64,000 nt of DNA, from contig NC_135051.1 in NCBI RefSeq assembly GCF_051014685.1, forward strand, positions 11,365,557-11,429,556, given 5' to 3'. The notes below the pieces were generated by a model. It was not told where the DNA came from, made no database searches, and saw only the letters and a list, made by a program, of their open reading frames with translations. Numbering within the stretch: the stretch's first letter is position 1; each line of letters begins with the position of its first letter. Made by a program: the position numbers and the translations under genes. Below, in pieces: positions 14,229-28,800 of this stretch. The DNA comes from Ptiloglossa arizonensis. Its lineage: Eukaryota > Arthropoda > Insecta > Hymenoptera > Colletidae.

Positions 14229-15059
14229 ATAGATCGCATGATAGATCGTTACGTCTACAGCCTCTTTTATTCATTTGTTCGATTCCGATTTCATAGCTAG
14301 CTGTGACAGTAGTGTGATCTGTTCCGTTATTCGTAGAAGACGTGGTTTAACTGTCCGCAGAAATTGTTGCCCGGGCACGTTTGAATGTGCTCGTACGAGC
14401 ATTGATTTGGACATGCCTGTTCTATATCTTATATTATACATAGCATGTGATGTATATGCGTGTATTGTACCTTGGTAACTTGCGTATTATTTCTATGGAG
14501 TATTTGCAGAGCCAGCTGAAGATATTGACAACTCAAATAGTAGTCTGGGGCACCAGATATTAACAGGTGCCATGATATGTGTTTGAAAGTTTCCAAATAT
14601 AAAAATAATGAATAAAATTAAGTAAAACCACACTTCCCACGGGCAGTGGAAGGTATGGTAAGGTACTCTGTGAGTGTATAGCGTGTTCGTGTGCGTGTGC
14701 AGTCACGGTACTCTTATTATGAGATTTTGTCAACGGAAAATGAACTTATAAGAAACATAGATAGAGAAATTAAAATGAAAACATTTACAGTTTAATAACA
14801 CATATTTGTCAACAATTTATTCTTTTATTTGTACTTCACTTTGTTGGTAAAAAATTAGGAACATTGACATATTTATCAATTTGTTTAAATTTATTACCGA
14901 TTTAAATGTATCGTTTTTCAGCTGACCCGGAAAGTAAAAACGAAATTTCCACCAATATTATTTTAAAAAATGTTGAACTTTCTATCTTGTTGATAAATAT
15001 ATATTCAATTTCATTATTAAAGTATATTGAACTTATTGGATAATGCGATATTTGTTTTG
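14229..15059. other. 831-bp segment between the direct repeats
   Basis: The part at 14275-14480 is richer in GC. Its longest open frame (67 codons) has no ATG start and no recognisable domain. A further GC/GT-rich patch lies near 14640-14700. I see no transposase, protease or reverse-transcriptase motif. It could be the interior of a non-autonomous element bounded by the two repeats, or unique sequence caught between two duplicated segments. Confidence 0.4.
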
Positions 15060-15337
15060 TATAGCATACAAAACCATTAAATGTTTTTATTCTATCCATT
15101 TTTGTATGTTTACTATAGTTTAAAATAAAAAAAACCCTTATCTACCTTTAAAGAGTGTTTTCACTTTGGGGAACTAAATTGTACTCAACAAAAGGATTGC
15201 CTGATACTTCTCTCAGATCCTCTAAAAACCTATAAAATTTGAAAAAAAATTAGGATTTTCGAATTACCAAAGTTTCCTTGAACGTTCGAATCAATTAAGG
15301 CGTCCTTAAATCTTTAAAAAAATCTATTTAAGTAATG
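15060..15337. repeat. 278-bp direct repeat, copy 2
   Basis: Second copy of the repeat at 13951-14228, about 98.6% identical by direct count. It lies about 540 bases upstream of the galectin start codon, so it may sit in that gene's 5' flank. Confidence 0.9.
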
Positions 15338-15875
15338 TAAAGTAATTATATTACTATTTCTATAACTATTTAATATATTTCAACGAATTAAATAATTCGT
15401 AATTTTACTTCAATTACTAATTGAAATAATGTAAAATGATTCCTTGCCTTCCTTTATATTAAATTAATTACACACATATAATACCATCATTACCCTATAA
15501 TTGGTTCACTGCCACGTATTTCCGGTTCACTTTAAAAATGATTTATTCTAATTGGTACCTTTATTCGCATATGTAATGAATTTGAATTCGTGCATTCCTA
15601 CATTGCAGATGGACATTATGCTATGAACGATCTTTTTGAAAATTTATGTGCGCAGAAAGTACGGCGCATTGCGAATACGTCACATATAGTTTGTGCCGCA
15701 TTGCACAGTTCACGCTGGAAACGTCAGCACTCTAAATAGAAATGTTTTAAGAGAATTGGAAAGGAAGTCGCAGCTCGCAGCTCGTCTTCTAATGCGCAAA
15801 GTGTTTGTTACCCTTCGATTCTCTATTGAAACATAAATTTCATTTTTACGTTTAATATAGAAACAATTGATAAAA

Positions 15876-18800
15876 ATGTCATCTGAACCAGTTTTAAATC
15901 CTGTGAGTATTGTTCATCTTTTATATTATAAAACTACTTCATTTAATAATATTGAAGAGGTATCATTGATTTATTACAAATTTAGTATTCGCAGTGGGGT
16001 TGTGATAAATTTTCGATATATGTACATTGTATAATGTACAAAACTTTCATGTGTCAAAATTTATTAATTATTCGGAAATGATCCCCAAAATTATAAAGAA
16101 ATTTTAGTTGTATTTGTACGTACTGCTTACATTATATAGTGAAATGCATAAACTAAATAAAAAGTACGATATATATTATATCAAAGAATATATTATAAAA
16201 TATTATATATTTCTATAATTTATTATAACATTATATATCTACGTTTTGTAAATACAATTTAAAAGGGAAACTCAAAATGACAAGATTTATGTAGGAATTA
16301 GTTTACACAGAATATTTTGTATTTATAGAAGCATTAATGTTACGTTAATAAATTTCTTAATATTAATAGCCAGTTCCATACGTGGAAGCTGTTCAAAATG
16401 GCCTAGTACCTGGAAAAATGGTAAAAGTTCAAGGAAAAGTTCCTGCAGATGCTGTACGTTTTGCTGTTAATTTTCAATTGGGGCCAACATTAAATCCAAG
16501 GGATGACATAGCCATCCATGTTTCGCCACGTTTTTCAGAAGGATTTATTACTAGAAATCATATAGAATCAATGAATTGGGGTATGGAAGAGAATGAAGGA
16601 CCCATGTGGATTCAACCAGGACAAGAATTTGAAATAATTCTTCTGTGTGATTATACATGTTATAAAATTGCCATAAATGGCAAACACTTTACTGAGTTTG
16701 TTCATCGTCTACCATATCAAAAAGTTACACACTTGGTTATTGATGGCGATGTAGAATTAAATTCTATCTCTTATGAAAATGTTCCTATTGATCCACCTCG
16801 TTCTCCTAGAACTGCACCTATACCAGATATACCAGCAGCTAACTTTGGACCACCACGTAATAAAACATTTTATACCTTTTTACTCCTTTTAATCATATAG
16901 GAAATATTAGAAATATTAATTATTAATTTTAGCACCAGGTGGATTATATCCAACAATAGGTTCACAAACACCACAAGGGTATGGTCCTCCTCCTCCAAGT
17001 GCATATGGTCCACCTCCTCTAGCTGGCTATGGTCCACCTCCTGTACCTGGCTATGGTCCTCCACCTACTACATTTGGAGGATCTGGTTATAATCCCCAAA
17101 GCACATATGGTTATCAACCTGGATATGAAAAACCAGAAGAAGAAAATGCATTCAGTGGTTGTTTAGATAAAGTTGGTCTAGCATTAGGAGGATTAGTTGC
17201 TGCAGGAGGCCTAGCTACAGCTGCACATGCGTTGCAGGTATGTATATTCAATACCTAACAATATTGTAATTTCTAAAAAATACAATTGTATTTCTGCAAT
17301 ATTTAAAATTCATTATAATTTACAGAAAAAGAAAGAAGAAGAAAGTGAAAAAGATCATGAAAAATCAGATGCTTCTAAGTCAAAAACAGAAAGTGATGGA
17401 GGTTTAGGAAACCTTGGATCTCTTGGTCTCGCTTTAGTAGGCAGCTTAATGACAAATACTAATAAACCGCCTGAACAACAACCTTCGCAACAACCAAATG
17501 ATGGTGTATTAGGCTCTATTCTTGGAGCATTAGGTACCATATCACATATTACGATTCAAAAATTAACAAATTTTAACAATTTAAAGAATAACTCTGATAC
17601 TTTTCTCATTTCCTGAAAAAATTAACTCTTTATTAAAATATTCCATTGTAACATAAGAGTTTGGTTAAAACATCGTAAATGATAATTTAAACTAAGAAAG
17701 AGTAAACTGATATTATTTATTATAGAAACTATCAAACTAAGAATTAATGATTCAATAATTGATTCAATTTAACTATTACTTAATACTTAAATTTTTTATT
17801 CAAATTAATAAACTAAATTATATATGTTAAATAAGGTGGTAATAATGCAGCACCAGCGCGTCCACAAAATCAAGCAACTGACTCACTAGCAGGAACCTTT
17901 GGATCTATTATTGGTGGTGTTCTCGGAGGTGGTGGAAATCAACAATCAGGATATCAACCTTCAGGAGGTTATGGAAATTATCAACCTTCTAGTGGTTATC
18001 CTAACCAACAATCAAGTTCAGGTTCAGATCTTTTGTCTGGAATAGGTTCTGCGATTGGTTCTTCTTTATTCAACTCTGCTTTGGGAGGTTTAACCAAACA
18101 TGGTCATGGTGTAAGTAGAAGAAGTATATGTAAACCAAATTCAATTTGCATGGATCATTCAATATCTTATAAAAAAAATAATTTGTGTCAAGTTTCAACT
18201 TTGTATCTTAATTTGAGAGCTATTAAAAGACGAACATTAGTAACCACATTTTTTACCAATTTTTCCTATTTCAGTGCCTCACAAATTTTAATAAAAACAG
18301 AAACACTTTAGTTACCAAAGCACATATGGAAGTCTTATAAATCTTTTAGTTAAAAATCCAAATTGTAGAATAAAAAATCTCAAAAATGCTGATTTAGTAT
18401 GAAGTTATAGTGGAACTAAATTTATACTTCTTGTTACTATTATTTAAAGATACCTAAAGGAAAATAACAGCTAAAAAAAGCAATAAGTATAGCAATCAAT
18501 ACATTGTGAAAAAACTAAAAATATATATCTTTCTCAAAAAAATATACATAGTTTTTAAAGAGAAATAATTGTCTGATTTAGAAAAGACGATATAGTAGCA
18601 AAACAACGCACAATTTCTCTTGTAATTTATCCACAGTTATTAAAAGTAAGAGATTTAAAATTGTATTTACTTATTGTGAATGTATAAGGGGTAGTTTTAA
18701 TACAAAACCAGAATTTTTCAGTACTTTTGGTGATCTTTTATGTTTTAATATTTGGATTTCCAAATGAAAAATCTAAAAGATTTCCACATTATATTGAAAA

Positions 18801-19126
18801 ATTTGTTACTTAATAAAATAGCAAGAATTAGTCAAAACTTGACACAAATTTTTTTATTATAATCACTCATTAAAAGTCGAATTTGGTTTAGCTGTTCCTG
18901 ACCCCTCTATTCTGCTATATCCTTTGCAAATTTATGAATTTTATAATTTAGTTGCATAATTTTTTTTATATAGAAGCCTCATGAAGAAAATCGTTCAACG
19001 CCTCCACCAACTTATACACCAAGTACTCCACCATCTACACAGCCTGTTCAATCTTCTGATAGTCATACTTCAGGATCTAAATTAACTGCAGATGAAATTT
19101 CAAAAGGCTTAGGTTTGGACAATTAA
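15876..19126 (+). CDS. galectin with Gly/Pro/Tyr/Gln-rich C-terminal tail
   Basis: Six exons: 15876-15902, 16370-16856, 16933-17237, 17326-17533, 17836-18110 and 18974-19126. All junctions are GT-AG with matching phase, giving 484 residues. Residues about 20-150 form a galectin carbohydrate-recognition domain (beta-sandwich). The sugar-binding signature is HVSPRF...TRN...NWGMEE: the His, Arg, Asn and Trp are kept, while the usual Asn of HxNPR is Ser and the usual Arg after the Trp-Glu pair is replaced. Galactoside binding may therefore be altered. There is no signal peptide, as is normal for galectins. The tail has about four YGPPP repeats, a hydrophobic Gly/Ala segment (VGLALGGLVAAGG) before a Lys/Glu-rich stretch, further glycine-spaced hydrophobic segments (GTFGSIIGGVLGG and GIGSAIGSSLF), QPSGGY-type repeats and a Pro/Ser/Thr end. 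A role in lectin-mediated adhesion or aggregation is inference. AATAAA follows the stop at 19137. Confidence 0.92.
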
Positions 19127-19833
19127 TGTAAGTTGAAATAAAAATCCATATAAAAAATATATATATATATATAAAACAAAAGTTTTATGCTCTTTTATTG
19201 TCATATAATTGAAAATATGCTGTTATCGTAAATGTTAAGTAGCTAAAATATTGCAAGAATGTGCGCATTTTTGGATTATATGAAAAATGTTTAATATAGA
19301 AGGCAGCTAATTTAATTTTGAGCATAGAACATTTGAAGGAACAAAGTAAAGGAATAGAGTACAAGTTGCCTGAATTTCATACTAAACAAATTGGTATTTT
19401 GTATATAGATTATTTATTTAAGACAATTCCACTCCGAATATGTTTTTATAGAATATTATGTATCCTACACGATAATTAGAAACATGACAAAATATGATAT
19501 TTGCTGTATAGTCTTTCCAAGCTTTATTGCTGGAGATTTATAATCAGATTGATGTTTTTTTAAGATTTATTATATTTTTATAAAAATATTTGTGGCCTTA
19601 GAAATATATATGCTTTATGCGTGTTAATTGAATATAAAATACTTTGTTATTTATTCTGTTTACTTAATGCATATGAAATAAAAAGATATATACAATGAAA
19701 AATTTCTTCATTCATCAATCTCTTAATTAAAAATTTTCTTTGATGAACTTGTTTCCAGAATATTTTCATGTTTTTTCTGTAACATAACAAGTGTGTTGAG
19801 TATCTACAAATCTAAGATACAAAATTTGTTCAT
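19127..19833. other. convergent 3' intergenic region
   Basis: Lies between the stop of the galectin (+) and the stop of the integrin alpha gene (-). It holds AATAAA signals for the plus strand at 19137-19142 and 19677-19682 and a short TA repeat near 19160. It is probably the 3' untranslated regions of both genes. Confidence 0.6.
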
Positions 19834-22800
19834 TTAAAGTACACTTACACTTGTTTCGAATTGTAATGCTTTCAGTTCCTGCCTTTTTTTTCTATTAAAA
19901 AATCCAATTGCAATCAATATCAAAATGAGAAATATCAAAAATACAATTCCTAAAATAATTGATACAAGTATTATCCAAGTAGCAGTTGGTTTAATTATGG
20001 GCGAACCTAAGAACATTGTAGCAACAATAGTGCTATCATGTTTGTGTTCATTTTTTTGACCGATATTATATGGTTGTACAATATTAACACTTCCATTAGA
20101 TAGAACAAGTATGATATCTTTTCCTTCTATCAGATTTGCTGCAATCAAAAATAAAGCACAAATTATAAATTAGTTATTCTAGTACACACTCGAAAATTAA
20201 AAATACATTAAACAAATATAAAAATACTTTACATTTAAAATTTAATAAATGAAGATCCAATGTGAGTGAAAGTTTAGCAATAGATGAAAAATCTATAAAA
20301 GGACCCAATTCACAACTAATATGTGTGCACTTTATATTAATATTTGAACAATTAATGTACACTGATCTATTTTCAGAGGGTAAATTTATTGACGGATTAG
20401 TTGCCACTGTAAATTTTCTCTGTGTATTCAAATCAGAATTTGTAACCTGATTTTTAAAATTATTAATGGAAGACATCGAAGATGTAAAGTTTAAATATGT
20501 ACAGTAAAATTGTTGTCCATCCATATGACCAATTGTTCTGTTGATAATAATAATCGGTATATCTCCAGTAGAATCTTTCCAATATGTTGGAATACTAATT
20601 GCTAATGTAACTTTTTCAATTGGACTGACACCAAACTTTTGAACTTCATAAATGTGCTCAAATTGAAGACTATCTAGTTGCTGTTCTCCATCTTTGTGAA
20701 AATATGAGTATAAATCATCTTTGGCTTTCCTGATAAATATATATGTAAAGGATAAATATGAAACTTATTTTATTTTTTAATAATAAATATATTCAGTCAT
20801 ATTAACCCTGCTATTACTATATCAGCATCAATATCAAAGTAAATAGATAAAGCATGTGTGTTGTTGAAAGAGTTATGTATTTTATCACTTTGCATGGTAA
20901 AATTTGTCCATAGTTCTAGATGATCAATATCAAATTGAACTTTGCTCATATCCAATTCCAGCACTAACGTTTTCTAATAAAAAAACCAATTGTATAATAT
21001 TATTTACGAACTGTATTGTGTAAGAGATACAACTTACATTTTTTCTAAGTGGATTTTCAATATCACAAATTACTTCTAAAGTATTATGCATATGAGAACT
21101 TTCCATACATGAAAATGGCATACTTGCAAGCGACAATATTTCTGGTATATATACATATACTTTAGCTTCATATGCTGGCTCACCATAATTGAAAGCATCT
21201 ATTATAAATTTAACAGCAGATTTAGATCCAATAGTGAACCTGTTATCAAATTTGTCTATTGAAAGTTCTATCTTAACATCTGATATACAAATATTGTCTT
21301 CACCACAGTCCATAGCAAATGGCAATTTGATTAAATCTTTAGTTTTAGAGAGATATTTATTTATAACTGCACAAGATGTACAGAGAACATGTGGATTAAT
21401 TTCTTTATTTTTAGATTGTATATCTTCGTCCAAAATAACTGATACAGATATTTCAAGTGGATCTATCATATTTTGAATATTTTCCTAAAAATATTAATCA
21501 AATATAGTATAATAGTTTAATTTTAAAAAGAAAATATATTTATAAAATAATTTACTTTTAGATGTAGTGTAAGCTGTCTGCATAAGATTTTAGATTTGTA
21601 TAAAGTATCAAAAAATTTGTAAATATTATTATTACTTTTTACTACACCATAGAAAGCTCTTCCATACACTTCATCAATTTTTAGAATCTCAACAATTCCT
21701 AAATAAAACTTAATTTGTTAAAGATGCTTATAGATACATTTATTGTGGCCTCTTTACCATTTACTTACGGAGATGTTTAGGGGCATTTTTTGCATTATAA
21801 GACGTACACACATTGATTTGAAAGGATGTAGAATTTTGTATTAACTTTTCTTTGTCAATATACATTAACTTCGTTGTTATTGTTACAACTGGCTTGGATT
21901 TGATTAAAATTGCTTGTTCTGAGAGATAAGCTCCTACAGCAATATCAGAATATTTATCACCATTTATATCACGAGGTTCAGAAATTGAAATTCCAAACCC
22001 ACGAACATTCTCTCCAAATTGTCTGCCCATTATCTTTTGACTGTAAAGTTTAGGTAATCCATTACTATTGCCATTAAAAATATATATTGCACCAGTGTGT
22101 TCCTCATATGGTGCACCAACAGCAAAGTCAGCATAACCATCATAATCAATATCTCTGAGACAAGTTATAACAGAACCAAACCGACTTCTAGGTATTTCTC
22201 CATTAAATGATTGTTTTTCAACAATTTCCTACAATTAACGATATATATAAAAATCAATGCATACATCAAGTATTAAATTATTATAAAGATTTTGTTAACC
22301 AATTATAAATTTGGCATTTGTGTAAGTGATTTGTATACATGAAAAAAAAATTTAAATAATACATTCTGCTACAAATTCTGCATACATTATGTGAAGTGGT
22401 AAATACATATATGCGCCCTTCATCTATGTCTTTTGCCCATTGTGGAGCTCCAACAATTAATTCATCTTTACCATCACCATTAAGATCGCATGATGTTAAA
22501 GCAGCTCCAAAGTATTCGCCAGGTTGTTCACCAGATACAGTCTTTTTTACTGTCAATGGTTTATTTTTATCATTAGGGTATTGAAATATAATAACTTTTC
22601 CATATATATTTTCAGCTCTTGGAGCACCAGATGCAAACCACAACTCTCCTTGTTTAAAATAGCAACCAGATGTTACTGAATAACCTAAAGAAAGTATTAT
22701 AAAATATTTTCCTTCAAAAAACCTATAATTTTACAAATTTGGCATTTATTATGTATAGGTACATGTATGTGATATATACAGAATGACCCATTTTAATCTA

Positions 22801-25800
22801 GTAATACATATATTTTGAAAACTACTGTGAGTTGATCAAAACTAATTCATAGGGTTAAATAACTGTTGTATGAAAAGAAAGATGGCTGAGTAAAGGCTTC
22901 AAAATTATTTCAAGATTACCAATTTTTTTTTAATAACACAGCATATTCTTTTCTATCGATTGATAGATTGTAACAATACCAGTTCAACCACATTAATTTT
23001 TGTACGATTTTGATACAATGAAATAAAGAATCAAACTTGAAATGTAATATGAACATCAAACTGATTTTATTACAAATATTCTAATACGTTAATTTAAATA
23101 TTAATCAATTATTTTACTCCCAAAGAATCACTTTTTAGACTTGATGTCACAGATTTTTATAAAGTTGAAATCTAATGTAGTTCATGCAAAATTATTTAGG
23201 ATTTATCATCATTTCAGTAGTTCCAAATTTATTTAACAAATATAAGACATCATAAAACTATTCCAAAAATATAAATGACACCATTAAAACATTTATGAGA
23301 CTTGTCAGTTTAGTTTTTAACACATAACTCAGTTATCTGTAACTGAGCACACCATGATCTTTAATAGCTTGTTGTAATGTCAATTCAAAGTATCCAAGTT
23401 AAAAAAATCTTATTTTGTAAAAAAAGTTCTAAAGATTTGGATAACAATATTTAAAATTTTTAAAAATATGATCTCATTTATTTCAAATGGTGATCTGATT
23501 TTCAAAATAATTATACAGAAAATTGTTCAGAAAGTATGTGGAAAATTTTAAAAATTATAAAACTGTTGGTACAGGTTGTTGGTACAACCTGTTGTTACAA
23601 GAAGTAACAATCTTATTCGGTATAATAATCTCTCTATAACAAATACATTTTCAGATCTATACAGGCATTTAAGAAAGAAAAATAGAGAATTTATTCTTGG
23701 AATAGATCTTTCATATCTCAGGTTAAGACCTAGCTACGTGTAAATTGTCCAACAAAGAGAGTGGACAAATGACAACATAATTTGCAACATTAATGCAAGC
23801 TAACAACTTTTATATTTCTTATCGTTTTTTCATGAGAGTATTATCAAGGGATTGGTGAGGTTCTCCCGATAAAAATGGAATCAAACTACATTTGATTATA
23901 TGTAACATTTTTTAAGAACTTTCAATTATGTACAATTAAAAATATTCTAAATATAGTCGTGTTTGGTCTTACTTTTATTACGAGAATCTTAACAACTCGT
24001 TGACTATACTCTCACAAAGATAGAATAAGAAATATAAAAGTTTTTAGTTTGTATACGGGTGCAGCATCATTTTGAAGGTCAGCTAGCTTGATTTTAAAAA
24101 TACACCTGTTGGCCGCTCGTGCCGAAGAACCTAAATAGTGGTGGGGAAGCTAATCAGTGAAAAATTGACATCTGTTTAGTGCTGTTAGGACTAAATTTCA
24201 TTTTGCATGTCTGTTCATCTGATCTTTGTCGCTATTAAACTGCCAACAGACATTGCCTTAACCACGACCCTATTACATAAATCTTTAAAATGAATGTAAA
24301 GTAAGAAAAGTTGGAAAATAGATACACTAAACAGCTACATAAGCTCTGTGCTATTTTTTCTGCTCATATACCGGCATAAATCTTGCACGTACATAAGTGA
24401 CCGAAATCGTGCGTCTTCTATGTACATATGTATGTACCACTGATTGACCTCCCACGTATCTTAACCCCTTGTGGTTCGAAGACGGAATATTCTTGGCAAA
24501 GCTGCCTTACCGTAGCGGTCTCGGGTCGAGATATTCCCGGCATACAAGTCATTAGTTTGTAGATGTATTATAATACAATCCAATATACCTATCGCATTGG
24601 ACTCGTATCAAATCGACTATAAAAATACGCTAAATGCTTTGATGATTCTTGTCTCTTATTTATACACGTATAAGAAGTATACATGAAAACTCCGTTCGAC
24701 ATTCAATAGAAGTTGAAGTAATTTCATTTATATATTTTCTTGTATGCCATTATCTATATTATATATTTTGCAGCAATGTTCTATAAGTTTTGCTTCAGAA
24801 ATAATTCCGACGATCTGTAAATCGTAACAAGTTAAAGTGTGTTCAAACACTGGACCCCGTTTGGGTTTACACGCGTGTAATGTTACCACCTAAGTAAATA
24901 CATGATTACAGTGAAACAGCGAGGAGAGAGGTGAGTAGAGATGAGTGCGGTGAGTAAAAATAAACTAGATTTCAAATCGAAAGACTGGCGGCAGGTAATC
25001 TAATGCAGCGACCCTCGTTTCTTTGTACCGTGTAACGGAATAGCGTCATAACGGGTGTACATTATAATTCTATATTTTTTTTAATAAAATGAATTACTTT
25101 TTATTACAAATACTATAATTATATTAATTATTTACAAGATTACAGTCTTTCAAAACTGAAAAGTAAGAAATAAAAAACTAACTACAAGATTACAAAATAA
25201 TATAATTACACATCATCGTCGCTTCAGATTCGATCTTGTACAGTTAAATCGATTAGTTTATGTGGCATGTAATCCTCTTTATACATTCTATTATTGTTTC
25301 AAATTGTTAAAAATTTTCTTCATAATTGGATAGTTACAACATTTCGCGGTACCTAAAGAAGAGAAAAGGACACATACAAAACATAGAATTCAATTAATTT
25401 TATTTCTTTTCTTAAATATAATAATAAAATAAGAAATATGTCATGAAAAAGTGTATTTCAATTAAACGTAAGGCATGTTTTTGTTAATAATTATATTTAA
25501 AAGCAACTAACTTATAAATTTACATTTTTATTGGTACGTAATATATTAGCACACCATTAAAAGTATTGGTATTTAAATTACATTGCAATAGTGAAAGTAT
25601 ATATTTAAGAAGAGAAAATAACCTTTCAATGCTTGCTTGAGTTGGTAGCACGTCTAATGCCACTTGAGCTAAAGAATATTGTTCTGGAATATTCTTTTTT
25701 TTCTTTATATCAAAATTGTAAGATATTCTCTTTTAATATTGTCATAACATCTAATGTATTTCTTAGCATTTTCTCTATGTTCTCTACTTCAATATCTTTT

Positions 25801-28800
25801 GCAATTGAACTATCTACTTGATCTGTCGTCCGTAAAATTTGTTTCTGATTTAACTGCACATTTAGAAATTATCCTACTAGAAAAACATTGTTATAAATTT
25901 TTTTCTTATTTTTTCACTCAGAATCACCCTCTGCTTGATTGTATTACGAATTTCAGCTCAACCTGTATAAATCTATTGTGAACTTCCAGAGGATAGTATT
26001 TTGTTAGTCTTTGTTTGTGTGCTGTATTATCATATAACATCATATCATATAAAAATTGAGTGACCAAAGGGTTTAGATGGTTGCTCATACGTGAGTTGTT
26101 GTATTTTAATATTTTCTCTTTAATTGTGGAGATTCTGATCACAGTGAATCGTTTTGTTGATTATATACTAAGGTGCATTTGTATTTATTATTATTGTCTT
26201 TGATTGGAAACGTTAAAATATTTTAATGTAGTTAGTTGCTCACTTTTCCCCATAGCTATATTCTGTAAGTCCAGATGAGTTTCAAAATGACTTTGTAGAG
26301 TAGTAATTTATTTTCAAAACTTAGATTTGATCGTTTACTAAAGGGCCAATAGAACTGTTTAACTTTTTACTTCAGTTGTTTGCATTTAGCTTTGATATGC
26401 TGTTATTACGTTAATCCCAGGTATTTAACTATATTTTTGGTTAGAATTGTGATAATTGTTATAACATTATATCATTGACGGACAATTTTGTCTTCATAGG
26501 GTAAATATTATGTATGTGAATTTATTTTCATTTACTTTAAATCGTCATTTGTTGAACCAAAATGTTGAAGCTTCATTGAAGGAATGTGAATATCTACTTA
26601 CAAATTTTTATCAGATGATAATAGGACCATATCATTCACAAATGTAGTGATTACCTCTGATGGAGTGCGTAGATCGAATGTATACAGAAAATATAAGAGG
26701 GGTCAAAGATTGAGGTATGGATTGAGGAATCCTTTATTATATAATTCCTTGTAAAGTGGGCATCCTTTGTAACTTGTGGTATGGTTTCCTTCACAGTGGA
26801 CACATATTACAGGTGTTTCAGCTGATTTATTACACTGTACTGTTGGGTGAAGAGCATTTGATGCAATAATATATATGATTGCAATATTTTTGGGTGTATC
26901 CGTATCTTTGGCACCTCTTACACTGTACGATCTCTCTTTCTTTCTAGAGCAGTGCGATTTTGACAATATAGTCAACATTATTCTGTTTATACTGTATACC
27001 CCCTTGTTATTAGTTTTTCATTTTAAATCAATATAAAATAAAAATAGTAGATTTCTTTTAATGCTATGTCTAATGTTATTAATATTAATTACTTCATGAT
27101 AGAATTTTTTTCGAAAATTCAGTTTTTAGTTCGTCTTAGTTTACTGAGTGGTGAATGTTTTAATTGGAGTATATGGAAATTTGCATTGAGCATTCTCTAG
27201 TATTTAATTATTTTTCTATACGTATAGTTATATGTTAGTTGTATGTATTTTAGATGTCAATATAAGTCTCTGATTCTTTGAACAATATTACTTCTAGTTT
27301 TTATTTTATAAAGTATATTCAACCTAAATGTATACACTTAATTATTTCCCTGAGTGTTAAAAATTCAAAAGTTGTATGGTATCAAGGAGCACCTATTGTG
27401 ATGATAATTATTTGACTGAAATGACCTTTACAAGTACTCTAAAGGTCGTATTTAAATTTTAAACAGAATCCTATACTTTTTATTTTATATTTTTATAGCT
27501 AACAATGCACTGTTTTCAAAACATCACCTACCCCTATATTCTGTATAAACTGTCTTGTTGAATTATTAACTATCACAATTGATATGACCCCATTAGCATT
27601 ACTCGATGAATACTGCAAAGAAGTTGCACAGTTGGTCTTTATGTAATACATCACACACATGTGTGCGTGCGCATATATATATGTGTAATACTTCCATCTC
27701 AGGGTGATCCATCCAAATGTTCTCCATTATTAACAATATGTTTTTCTAATTTTTGTATACTTATTTCTAATGTTTTGCATGTTATTTCTCCATATGCTGT
27801 ATAGTAATAAGTTGATGCAATTCGTTTATATTTTTAACTGACGTATAAAAAACTATTTGCCTAATGTGTCCCCATAGAAAGAAATTGCACAATGATAAAT
27901 CTGGTGATGTTAATGATCACAATACTGATAAATTAAAAGTTTATGTGCTCTAACAAGTCAAAACGATTTTAATTTATACTTGTTTAACATCTCTTGGACG
28001 ATCTTGTTCGAATTTTGTTCCACATTTTCAATGCTCAGAAAACATTCAACAATTTTTATATTTACAAACATGAAAACTAATGCCAGTAAAAATGCAATAA
28101 AACGCACAATACTTTATCATCATTGTGGTTGGTTTTAATCGATTAGAATGGCGTTCATGAAATTTTATAAAAACTTTGCGATAAGATAAGTATCCATTTT
28201 CTCGAAGTAATACAAATTCTACTTTATTTTTAGTACTAAATATCTTATTGCCTGTATTTCTAAAAAAAACTTACTACGATGAAGTTCTTTGTTTTATTAC
28301 TATTATTAAATAGCAATAAAACACTTTAATGACACTGTAACAACGATTGAACTATAATAATGGTAAACAAAACAACATCCATGTAGCTCAATTCAATTGT
28401 TTTTCTTCTACAGGCATACAAAGTCCAACTGAACAACCACCTCAAGGTTGTACCTACAACGGATAACACTAATGCCGAGGCCACATCAATTATGATAGTT
28501 GATAACTCGACACGAATCGCGCAAAATACACGTGTATTCGATGTAAAATAAAAAAATACAGAGTTCCTTATTCAAAATTTAAATGTGACCTTTACAAAAC
28601 TTTCGAAGATTATTACAAGGTGAAATAATTATCATCGCGATATGTGCTCCTTGATACTATTCAGGAAAATAAATAGGTGTATAAATTTAAACCGAACCAT
28701 ATAATACATTTGTATAATAAATTCAAATGTATTATATTGGATATTTTCCAGTATGCTTATGTTTTCGTGTACCCACATATTTTAAGTCATGTACAAAGGC

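Noticed and set aside
16870..17064. 64-codon minus-strand frame rich in His/Glu/Val
   Set aside because: It is the complement of the YGPPP repeat exon of the galectin gene.
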